Source of the DNA: Methylosinus sp. H3A
GTDB lineage: Bacteria > Pseudomonadota > Alphaproteobacteria > Rhizobiales > Beijerinckiaceae
DNA: 64,000 bases
Assembly (NCBI RefSeq): GCF_015709455.1
Contig: NZ_JADNQW010000005.1
Span: 2,720,501-2,784,500 of the forward strand
Direction of reading: 5' to 3'
Positions 35,869-43,760 of this stretch are shown piece by piece. The notes under the pieces were generated by a model that worked only from the letters and a program-made list of their open reading frames with translations, ran no database searches and had not been told where the DNA came from. Made by a program: the position numbers and the translations under genes. The first letter of the stretch is position 1. Every line of letters begins with the position of its first letter.

Positions 35869-37820
35869 GCAAGCTAGGGCGCCTCGGAGGCGAGGACGAC
35901 ATTTTCGACGCGGTGGACGATGACGCCGACGAGCCGGCGCAGAAGGCTGGCTCCGTCGCCGATGCGCTCGCATGGGAATGTCTGCGGGCGGCGCTGCCGG
36001 CCGCGCTGCGCCAGCGCATCCGACGCGGGGACCCGGTCGCCGTCATCGTCCAGGCGCCCGGCGCCGAATGGTGCGGCCCGCTGACGCGTGTGCTGCGGCG
36101 CGACTCGGCGCGAGTCCTCTGTGTGTCACGTGACGGCTCCTCCCGGCGCGAGCACGACCCGGCGAAAGGCAATGACGAAGTGGCCTTGGCCCTCGCGGGC
36201 GGGCGTCCCGTCATCGGCGTCTCGCAGGATCCGCAATCGCTCCTGCCGTCCGCGCTTTTATCGGCGGCGGACGTGCGCATTTCCGTCGCGCCGCCCGATG
36301 CGAATATTCTTCGCCGGCTCCTGAGAAAGCACGCGCGCGGCAAGGCGCCGGCGGAGATTCCCGATGGAGCCAAGCTGGCGCTGACATTCGCCGAGACGGT
36401 CAGCGCTTTCCGCGCCGGCGCATCCGCACGCGATGTCGTTGCCAATCTCCTCCGCGCCGCGGAGTCCAAGAAAGCGGACGTCGGCGGCGCCGTTGCCGAC
36501 GTCCCGCCGCTCGACTGCCTCCCCGCTGATCTCCGCCGGTTGGCGGAGGATATAGTCTCGGGCGTCGCCGATTATCGCGCCGGTCGCATCCGTTGGCGCG
36601 ACATGCCGACGACCGCCGTGCTGCTCGCAGGCCCGCCCGGCGCCGGAAAGACGACCTTCGCCGCAGTCCTTGCTCGCGCTTTAGGAGCGCCCCTGGTCGT
36701 CGACTCATGTGGAAAAATTTTCGCGCGAAGCGGCGACGCCGGCCATCTCGGCACGATCGCCCGCGCGGTGCAGGATGCCTTCGATGCGGCGCGCACCGCC
36801 GCGGCGACCGCTGGCGCCAGTATCCTTTGCCTCGATGAATTCGACGCGGCCTGTCCGGACAGAGCGTCGATGGACCGCCGCGGGCGAGATTTTTGGGCGC
36901 CGCTCGTGACCCTCGTGCTGACCCTCCTCGAGAATCATGAGGGCGTGATCATTGTGGCCGCCTCGAATTGCGGCGACGCCATCGACGCCGCCGCCACAAG
37001 ACCCGGACGATTGCGACGCGTCGACGTCGGCCCGCCGGGCGCGGAATCGCTCATGCGCGTGCTGCGCTGGCGGCTCGGCGGCGCGCTTTCCACTGTCGCC
37101 GATGCGGACCTCCGTGCGGCCTTTCGCCTCGCCGGCCCAGCCGCGACGCCTGCGCAGGCCGCCGACTGGGCGCGCGACATGCTCCAGGCCGCCCGCGAGG
37201 CCGGGCGTGCGCCGGCCCTGGACGATTTGCTGCGCATCATCGCGCCGCCCGACGAACGCACCCCGGCGGATCGCCGAGTCGCCGCCGTCCATGAGGCGGG
37301 GCACTGCGTCGCCTATCGGGAGGCCGAAATGCAGATCGCATCGGCCTCGATCATCCCGCGCGGCGCATCGGGAGGGGAAACGCGCGCCGCAGGACGACGG
37401 CCAGCGTTCCCGACCAGGGCCGATCTCGACGCCGGCGTCATGATCCTGCTCGCAGGGCGGGCGGCAGAAAAAGCCATTCTTGGCGCGGCGTCGACCGGCG
37501 CGGTGGCGGATCTGGCCATGGCGACGCGCGCGCTCGCCGAGGGCCACGCCGCGCACGGGCTGGGGGCGACGCTGCTGCATCGAAGCGACGCGGCCGCATC
37601 GCTCGCTTATGACCGCGAGCTGCGCGACATCGTCGAGGCCGACCTCTCCCGTCTGTATGCGCGATCGCTCGCCCTGATGCGCAGGCGGCGCGCCGACGTC
37701 GAGAGGATCGCTGAGGCTCTGCTCGCGCGGAGATTTCTCACCGGCGAGGATGTCGCGACGCTCGTCGCGGCCTCCGGAGCCCGCGGCCGCGGCCCGAAAA
37801 CGCGCGGGAGGGACGCATGA
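35865..37820 (+). CDS. Soluble AAA ATPase-M41 metalloprotease fusion (FtsH-like without membrane anchor)
   Basis: 651 residues. A unique N-terminal region (1-230) lacks the transmembrane helices of FtsH. The AAA module has Walker A GPPGAGKTT near 255, Walker B ILCLDEFDA near 325 and a second region of homology VIIVAASNC...AATRPGRLRRVDV, with arginines in place. The peptidase has HEAGH at 476-480. About 170 residues follow with GAASTGAVADLAMATRAL. FtsH degrades unfolded or regulatory proteins. This form should be cytoplasmic. A diverged, truncated copy lies inverted at 26971-27735. The module includes an Xre repressor and a 295-residue unknown. An undescribed regulated proteolysis or defence role is plausible. 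Confidence 0.82.
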   Translation: MSKLGRLGGEDDIFDAVDDDADEPAQKAGSVADALAWECLRAALPAALRQRIRRGDPVAVIVQAPGAEWCGPLTRVLRRDSARVLCVSRDGSSRREHDPAKGNDEVALALAGGRPVIGVSQDPQSLLPSALLSAADVRISVAPPDANILRRLLRKHARGKAPAEIPDGAKLALTFAETVSAFRAGASARDVVANLLRAAESKKADVGGAVADVPPLDCLPADLRRLAEDIVSGVADYRAGRIRWRDMPTTAVLLAGPPGAGKTTFAAVLARALGAPLVVDSCGKIFARSGDAGHLGTIARAVQDAFDAARTAAATAGASILCLDEFDAACPDRASMDRRGRDFWAPLVTLVLTLLENHEGVIIVAASNCGDAIDAAATRPGRLRRVDVGPPGAESLMRVLRWRLGGALSTVADADLRAAFRLAGPAATPAQAADWARDMLQAAREAGRAPALDDLLRIIAPPDERTPADRRVAAVHEAGHCVAYREAEMQIASASIIPRGASGGETRAAGRRPAFPTRADLDAGVMILLAGRAAEKAILGAASTGAVADLAMATRALAEGHAAHGLGATLLHRSDAAASLAYDRELRDIVEADLSRLYARSLALMRRRRADVERIAEALLARRFLTGEDVATLVAASGARGRGPKTRGRDA

Positions 37821-37981
37821 GCAAAGACGGCGACCTTCTCGACGACGTCGTCAAGCGCTTTTGGATTCGGAGTTCGTTTTGGCTTCCGTCTTGCTGCATT
37901 GTTGGCCGACGGGGCAATCCCCGGGAGGCGCGATTGACAGGCCGATGGTTACGAAATAGCTTCGTTTATGCTTACGCGTAA
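37817..37981 (+). CDS. Small hypothetical ORF after the AAA-M41 gene, probably truncated
   Basis: 54 residues opening MSKDGDLLDDVVKRFW, with ATGA overlap on the protease stop. The first ten residues match the ORF after the truncated copy (26810-26974). Base composition changes abruptly at about 37860, and the rest is unlike the paralogue, so the original gene was probably cut by insertion of the retron segment. Its tail overlaps the retron promoter and the start of msr. Confidence 0.4.
   Translation: MSKDGDLLDDVVKRFWIRSSFWLPSCCIVGRRGNPREARLTGRWLRNSFVYAYA
37934..37962 (+). promoter_or_regulatory. Candidate promoter of the retron
   Basis: A perfect -35 hexamer TTGACA at 37934-37939, a 17-base spacer, and a weak -10 (TAGCTT, 37957-37962). 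Transcription would begin about 37969, exactly where the a1 arm of the retron RNA starts. The coincidence supports the call despite the poor -10. Confidence 0.5.
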
Positions 37982-38129
37982 CGTGCCGTCAGGCACGTGG
38001 CCCGGCGCTTCGCTAGGTCTAACTTTATTGTCCTCACTTGCGGCCTCGGAAGACGGCTTTGCGCCATCGTCCGTGGGACCGCTCCGCTCGATGGCGCAAA
38101 GCCGTCTTCCGAGTCCTTAAAGGTAAGCA
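37969..38129 (+). ncRNA. Retron msr-msd non-coding RNA
   Basis: About 161 bases upstream of the effector and reverse transcriptase. Outer arms TGCTTAC (37969-37975, a1) and GTAAGCA (38123-38129, a2) are complementary. Inside is a perfect seven-pair msr hairpin with a four-base loop (37981-37998). The msd part is a perfect 25-pair stem (38045-38069 with 38089-38113) and a 19-base loop (38070-38088). This layout of inverted outer repeats, short msr hairpin and long msd stem directly upstream of a retron RT is diagnostic. The branching guanosine and the exact msDNA ends were not determined. Confidence 0.85.
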
Positions 38130-38130
38130 C

Positions 38131-39090
38131 TTGTTGCCTTTCGTCGAAGAAATCGACGCCGAACGAATCCACGTGAAGGAGCCGTTCGACGTCGTGTTGT
38201 TGTGCGGCGGGAAATACGGCGATATTGGAGACCCTGTCCCGAAATCTCTTAGGGACGCTTTCCTCAAAGCGCTTCCTCCAAAGCCCTTGAGGGATCGGGA
38301 ATTGATCCAGGCGGAGGACATCACGAAGCAATATGATTTCCATAAAAGCTACGACGACATACTCATATTCGAGACGGATCTCGCTCAGATCGTTGAGCTA
38401 ATCATCATCTTTTGCGAAAGTGCCGGCAGCCTCGCCGAACTCGGGGCTTTTTCCATGATCGACGAGATCATGAAACGCCTGTTCGTCGTGATCAAAGAAG
38501 AGCACTGGAATGAGCCGTCATTCGTAAAACTCGGACCACTTCGGCGCATCGAGCGCGAAGTCGGTCGCGAGGCGATCCATGTAATTGCAGACCACGACGT
38601 TGGCCTGGAGGGAAAATCCGCCGCAAAAGTGGACAAGAAAAAGCTAGTGGAGATGTTGGAGGGGCCTCTGGAACGCCGGGTCAACACAGTCCGAGAGCCG
38701 ACCACCTTCGACCCTCATCGAGCGGGGCATGTGATAAAACTAATTGTAGGACTGGTACAGGAATATGGAGCACTCACTCTTCGGGAGATATCATGGTTGC
38801 TGAAGGTCCTAGGGGCCGAGAAGAGCGATGACCAGATTCGTGGGTATCTACGTTGCGCGGCTGCTGTTGACTGGCTCACAACTGTTTCGAAGGGAACGAA
38901 TGACTACTACGTGCAGACCGCAAGCAGTATAGCAAAGGGCGTAGACGCGGCGACGTTGCCCGTAAAAGAAGGAACCAAGGATACAAGCAAAATGCGACGT
39001 CGAGCAGTGATCAGAGAACATTGGAAGGAAAAAGACAAGCTAAGGTTTGCCGCAATCCAGCAAGCAGCTAAAGGGATGCAACGTGTCTGA
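38131..39090 (+). CDS. Retron effector, nucleoside-deoxyribosyltransferase-like with C-terminal winged-helix region (St85/Ec86 class)
   Basis: About 319 residues from a TTG at 38131 with AAAGG upstream; the open frame reaches back into the msd hairpin, which cannot be coding in practice. The N-terminal domain shows PFDVVLLCGGKYGD and FETDLAQIVELIIIFCESAG followed by SLAELGAF, the pattern of the STM3845/RcaT-type retron effectors with an NDT-like fold. A C-terminal region (about 205-300) looks DNA-binding. In such retrons the msDNA-RT complex holds the effector inactive until phage infection. It lies between msd and RT and overlaps the RT start. Confidence 0.85.
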   Translation: MLPFVEEIDAERIHVKEPFDVVLLCGGKYGDIGDPVPKSLRDAFLKALPPKPLRDRELIQAEDITKQYDFHKSYDDILIFETDLAQIVELIIIFCESAGSLAELGAFSMIDEIMKRLFVVIKEEHWNEPSFVKLGPLRRIEREVGREAIHVIADHDVGLEGKSAAKVDKKKLVEMLEGPLERRVNTVREPTTFDPHRAGHVIKLIVGLVQEYGALTLREISWLLKVLGAEKSDDQIRGYLRCAAAVDWLTTVSKGTNDYYVQTASSIAKGVDAATLPVKEGTKDTSKMRRRAVIREHWKEKDKLRFAAIQQAAKGMQRV

Positions 39091-40072
39091 CGTGGTTCAG
39101 GCGCTCGTGGCAGCTTCGGGTCTTAGCGAACGCGACGTTCGAACGATCATCGCGACAGCGCCGTCCCGCTACAAAACATATTCGATACCTAAAAGGCGCG
39201 GTGGCGAAAGAATCATATCGCAGCCGGCGCGAGAAGTTAAATTCCTCCAGAGGATCATTGTTGAAGAGATACTGTCCCGACTCCCCGTACATGACGCAGC
39301 AATGGCTTACCGGGAGGGCCGGTCGATAAGAGACAACGCTGCTGTTCATGCCGGTGGTGGAGCAATCCTCAAGTTCGACTTCGCCGACTTCTTCCCCTCG
39401 ATTAAAGCCGACGACTGGGCGGCGTATTGCCGCCGGCATTCGGTATTCAAGGACGTAGACGATATACGTCTGAGCGCAAACTTATTGTTCCGGCGAACGA
39501 AATACGGCTCAGTACTGCGTCTTGCAATTGGTGCACCGTCATCGCCCCATCTTTCAAACATCCTGATGAGAGAGTTCGACCAGCGCGTTACCGAAGCCGT
39601 TGCCAAGGAGAAAGTCAAGTACACCCGCTACGCTGATGACCTGACGTTTTCCGCGAAGCGAGCTCATAATCTTATTGGCATAGAGCGCGTGCTCAGACGC
39701 ATTATTCGGGAAGTCGCCTCGCCGCACTTGCGTCTGAATGAGGACAAAACGGTCCTCGCGACAAGAAAGTACCGGCGAGTCGTAACTGGCTTGGTCCTCG
39801 CTGACGATGGAAAGGTGTCACTGGGACGGGATCGGAAAAGAGATATCCGCGCCGCGTTGCACCATTACGCGCTCGGGCAGCTCAATGGCCATGAAACTGC
39901 GCGTCTCTCTGGCCTTCTAGCCTTCGTCAACGCGATTGAGCCTGAGTTTCTTGAGCGGTTGGTCGACAAATATGGCCCGGCTGTGATCGAGCGCATTAAG
40001 GCAAGACTCCCCCCGACAGCTAACTGCCAGCAGCCTCACGACCCAATAATCGAATTCAAGTTCCGAGAATAA
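39083..40072 (+). CDS. Retron reverse transcriptase
   Basis: 329 residues from a GTG at 39083 with AAAGGG eight bases upstream; it overlaps the effector stop by eight bases. The N-terminus YKTYSIPKRRGGERIISQPA is the classical retron/bacterial RT opening. The catalytic motif YADD is near 183 (TRYADDLTFS) and KFDFADFFPSI carries the first metal-binding aspartate. The retron-specific VTG motif is in RRVVTGLVL. It copies the msd template from the msr 2'-OH to make msDNA. The motifs are intact, so the retron looks functional. Confidence 0.95.
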   Translation: MSDVVQALVAASGLSERDVRTIIATAPSRYKTYSIPKRRGGERIISQPAREVKFLQRIIVEEILSRLPVHDAAMAYREGRSIRDNAAVHAGGGAILKFDFADFFPSIKADDWAAYCRRHSVFKDVDDIRLSANLLFRRTKYGSVLRLAIGAPSSPHLSNILMREFDQRVTEAVAKEKVKYTRYADDLTFSAKRAHNLIGIERVLRRIIREVASPHLRLNEDKTVLATRKYRRVVTGLVLADDGKVSLGRDRKRDIRAALHHYALGQLNGHETARLSGLLAFVNAIEPEFLERLVDKYGPAVIERIKARLPPTANCQQPHDPIIEFKFRE

Positions 40073-40108
40073 AAAAGGAGGCCGAACTGCATAGAAACCT
40101 TCCCTTTG

Positions 40109-42172
40109 CTATCCCCACATCCCCCGCATCTTCGCCCGCACATCGACCCGCAGCCCACCTCCGGCGAGACGCTCGCCCACCGCCGCCACGGCCGGCCAGC
40201 TCACGCAGTCGAAAAACCGCAGCATCTCCGCCGGAATGAATCGCGTGCGCGCGGCGTAGACATGCCGGTCGCCCTGCGCCGGCTGGCCGTGGGTGAAAAA
40301 TCGCTGCGGCGTCACCAAGGCGCAGGCTGTCCTTCGCGCGCGTCATCGCGACATAGAGCAGCCGGCGTTCCTCCTCTATCTCCGCCCCGTTCCCGTCGCG
40401 AGATCGGAGGGGATGCAACCGTCGACGGCGTTCAGCACGAAGACCGACTTCCACTCCTGCCCCTTGGCGGAATGGATCGTCGAGAGGATGAGATAATCCT
40501 CGTCGCGCAGAGGCGGACCGGCCTCGTCGCTGGTCGCGTCCGGCGGGTCGAGCGTCAGCTCGGTGAGGAAGCGCTCACGCGAGGGATAGCAGGCGGCGAT
40601 CTGCTCGAGCTGGACGAGATCGGCGAGGCGGCTCGGCGCGTCCTCGTGCAGGCGCTCGAGATGCGGCTCATACCAGCGGCGCGCCGCTTCCATTTCCGCC
40701 GGCCAGCCCTCTTTCGCATGCAGCATTTGCAGCGTGGCGACGAGGCCGCGCCACTCCTCGCCGGCGCGCGGCGGCGTCGGCGCCTCGGCGAGGCTGGCGA
40801 GCGGGTCCGGGCGCTCGATGAGGAAGTCGAGAATCTTCTGCGCGGAGGAGGGGCCGACGCCGGGCAGGACTTGCAAAATGCGAAAGCCGGCGACGCGATC
40901 GCGCGGGTTCTGCGCGAAGCGCAGCAAAGCGAGAACATCCTTCACATGCGCGCTGTCGAGAAACTTCAGCCCGCCGAATTTCACGAAGGGAATGTTGCGG
41001 CGGGCGAGCTCCAGCTCCAACATGGCGCTGTGATGCGAGGCGCGGAACAGCGCCGCCTGCTGCTTCAGCGTCATGCCGGCTTCGCGCGCCTCGAGCACAC
41101 GCTCGGCGATGAAACGCGCCTGATCACTCTCATCGCGCACGGTGACGAGCTGCGGGCGCTCCGAGGAGCGACGCTCGGTCCAGAGGTTCTTGGCGTAGCG
41201 CTCGGCGGCGAGCGAGATGACGGCGTTGGCCGCGACGAGGATCGGCTCGGTCGAGCGATAATTGCGGTCGAGCGTGACGACTTCCGCCGGCGGCGTGAAG
41301 CTCTTCGGAAACTCGAGAATGTTGCGCACAGTGGCGGCGCGAAAGGAATAGATGGATTGGGCGTCATCGCCGACGACGGTGAGGCCCTGGCCCTTCGGCT
41401 TCAGGGCGAGCAGGATGGAGGCCTGGAGACGATTGGTGTCCTGATATTCGTCGACGAGAATATGGTCGAAGCGGCCGCCGATCTCCTCTGCGAGGGCTTC
41501 GTCCTGCATCATCTGCGCCCAGTAGATCAGGAGATCGTCGTAATCGAGAACATTCTGCGCCTGCTTCGCCTCGACATAGGCGGCGAATAAGCGGCGTAGC
41601 TCCTCGTGCCAGCGGGCGCACCAGGGAAAGGCGCCGAGCAGCGCCTGCTCGAGCGGGATTTCGGCGTTCACGGCGCGGGAGTAGATCGCGAGGCACGTGC
41701 CCTTGGTCGGGAAGCGGCTCTCGGTCTTGGAGAAGCCGAGCTCATGGCGGATGAGATTCATCAGATCGGCGGAGTCTTCGCGATCATGAATGGTGAAGGC
41801 GGGATCGAGGCCGATGGGGCCGGCGTATTCGCGCAGTAGCCGGGCGCCGATCGCATGAAACGTGCCGGCCCAGGCGAGGACGTCGCCGCCGCCCTTTGCG
41901 CCCAGCGCCTCGGCGCAGATGCGCTCGACCCGCCGCGTCATCTCGGCGGCCGCGCGGCGGGAGAAGGTCATCAGCAATAAGCGCCCCGGATCCGCGCCCC
42001 GGACGATGAGATGCGCGACCCGATGAGCGAGCGTGTTCGTCTTGCCGGAGCCGGCGCCCGCGATGATGAGCAGCGGGCCGCCGACGGATGCCGACGGGCC
42101 GTCAGCAAGCCCGTGCTCGACGGCGCGGCGCTGTTCGGCATTGAGCTTTTCGAGATATGCGACAGCGGTCAT
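40109..42172 (-). pseudogene. UvrD/PcrA-type SF1 DNA helicase with two frameshifts
   Basis: From the ATG at 42172 (MTAVAYLEKLNAEQRRAVEHG) the frame is intact through Walker A GAGSGKT, motif II VDEYQDTN and AKGQEWKSVFVLN. It then runs into a stop at 40376 directly after DLATGTG. The expected continuation EEERRLLYVAMTRAKDSLRL is in another frame. The rest, VTPQRFFTHGQPAQGDRHVYA to the stop at 40109, is in a third. One G appears missing in a G run near 40390 and one extra base appears near 40317. Undisturbed, it would be about 687 residues. Loss of motif VI should inactivate it, unless these are sequencing errors. It is convergent with the retron. Confidence 0.82.
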
Positions 42173-42455
42173 GGGCGAATCGGCAGGGTGAGCGGGCCAG
42201 CGGACTGAATCATGATTCTTGTTTTGTTCGCAATGGCGGTGTGTTCTGTGGAGGAGGGGAGGGCGAAGCTGGTGGCCGGGTTCGAATTTCCGTGAGGCGC
42301 CATTTCCGGACTTTCGCGCGAGGCGGTATACCGGCGGGATTATTTCGGGCATCGAAATCCGAAACGCGCCGTCCGTTGCGCGAGGGCGGTCGCAGGCTGT
42401 TCGCCCGAGGGGCTTTAGCGATATTGTGCTTTGAATTGTAGTCGAGGGGGGCGCC
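42173..42455. other. Intergenic gap upstream of the broken helicase
   Basis: 283 bases between divergent genes. Nothing beyond presumed promoters is seen. CGAGGGGGGC before 42456 is a good ribosome site for the next gene. Confidence 0.4.
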
Positions 42456-43166
42456 GTGAAAGCTGGATTAGAAGCTAGGCGGTTTCGGGTCGAGGCAAAC
42501 GTCGAGCCGCATCGGACTGGCAGTTGGGGATCATCGCAGGTCAAAATCTTCGATGGAGATACACAGATCGGAGAATATATACGGAACTATCCCGGTTATG
42601 CCTTGACTACTTTTGAACCATTCGAGATCGACGGAGCGTGGTATGCCCTCTACTCCAGAGACTATTCATCGACTCGAGTAATGAGTTTACCTGATTGCGT
42701 AGATTTGGGCGGCGAAGAGCCCGCGCCGATTGGTTTCTGCCCTGTTGAATTCTTTGTGCCGCGCTACAAGAAGGTGATAATAACGAATCAGGAAAGCGGT
42801 CGAGAAAGCGAAGATTGGTGGTTTGAGGGAAAAGCAGAAAAGCATTGTGGTGAAGAAACGACCGAGTATGGCAGCAAACTTTCGTTTGGTCGCTGGATGT
42901 CTCTTACAACTGGCTTTGTTGCGGGGTGCATATGGGGTGATGATTGCTCCTGGAAGCTGGAGGTCGTTGATCTATCGAGAGCCGCTGAAGGGATTATCTG
43001 CCGCTCGGCTCGGTTTGGCCATGTCGAGCTCGCCGACGGTATGTCCCTCGCCGAGAGCATTTGTTTTGATAGACACATGCCGTATTGGGAGTTGAGAGCG
43101 ACGATAATCCGGCGGGAGCGTCGCGACGTCGCTACCGGAGCGCTTATCGACCCCTATGATGAATGA
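42456..43166 (+). CDS. Conserved hypothetical protein
   Basis: 236 residues, noticeably less GC-rich than the neighbours. Conserved-looking blocks are TFEPFEIDGAWYALYSRDYSS followed by TRVMSLPDCVDLGGEEPAP and GFCPVEFFVPRY. No signal peptide or membrane helix. I have a sense of similar proteins in many proteobacterial accessory regions but no function. It is upstream of a DUF4279 gene in the same direction, about 80 bases apart. Confidence 0.65.
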   Translation: MKAGLEARRFRVEANVEPHRTGSWGSSQVKIFDGDTQIGEYIRNYPGYALTTFEPFEIDGAWYALYSRDYSSTRVMSLPDCVDLGGEEPAPIGFCPVEFFVPRYKKVIITNQESGRESEDWWFEGKAEKHCGEETTEYGSKLSFGRWMSLTTGFVAGCIWGDDCSWKLEVVDLSRAAEGIICRSARFGHVELADGMSLAESICFDRHMPYWELRATIIRRERRDVATGALIDPYDE

Positions 43167-43248
43167 TCCGCCGAGCCGGTCGGGTTGCCGCGGCCGCATA
43201 AAAAAATCGGGCGTCAGTTCTCATGCGCGCTCAATTGGACGAGCAGAA

Positions 43249-43704
43249 ATGTCCCATGGCGAGGACGAAGAACCGGAACGAAGGCACTATTCATACGTAG
43301 TGACATTGCGAGTTCGCCACCCCGACATTGATCCGCGACACATAACAGCAGCTCTTGGCATTGAGCCAGAATGGACGTGGCGCGCGGGTGAAGCGCGGAG
43401 AACCCGTGTCGGGACACCACTGAGCGGTGTTTATAAGCTCAGCTATTGGTATGCGACTCTTTGCGAAGCGGAATACCGCGAGCGAGGCTTGGTCGAGGCT
43501 CTAAACGAATTGCTCGACCGTCTTTCGCCGTTCAGAGAATATTTCGAATCAATCCGAAGCGCAGGCGGCCATATCGAGTTTTTCATCGGCTGGACGTTTT
43601 ATCACAACAGTGGCGAGGTTTTTGAGCCCGAGCTTTTGGCAAGATTAGCTAACCTACACATTGCCCTATCACTGGACGTCGATAATATTGAGTCCGAAAC
43701 ATAA
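43249..43704 (+). CDS. DUF4279-like protein
   Basis: 151 residues from the ATG at 43249 (MSHGEDEEPERRHYSYVVTL). The pattern SYVVTLRVRHPDIDPRHITA then ALGIEPEWTWRAGE and a C-terminal IEFFIGWTFYHNSG fits DUF4279, small proteins of unknown function often found in toxin-immunity and phage-related settings. The start is uncertain; the frame is open to 43156. It ends just before the convergent integrase. Confidence 0.72.
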   Translation: MSHGEDEEPERRHYSYVVTLRVRHPDIDPRHITAALGIEPEWTWRAGEARRTRVGTPLSGVYKLSYWYATLCEAEYRERGLVEALNELLDRLSPFREYFESIRSAGGHIEFFIGWTFYHNSGEVFEPELLARLANLHIALSLDVDNIESET

Positions 43705-43760
43705 GTGCGCGGATATCAAAGGTTTTGCCAGCGCTATTTGTCTCGGATCTAAATGACCGC

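Noticed and set aside
38038..38130. Extended N-terminus of the retron effector
   Set aside because: These codons lie in the perfect msd hairpin, so they are RNA structure; a later TTG with a ribosome site is preferred.
40376..40400. Programmed frameshift in the UvrD-type helicase
   Set aside because: Two opposite shifts are needed, there is no slippery heptamer, and a stop follows the first at once; decay or sequencing error is simpler.
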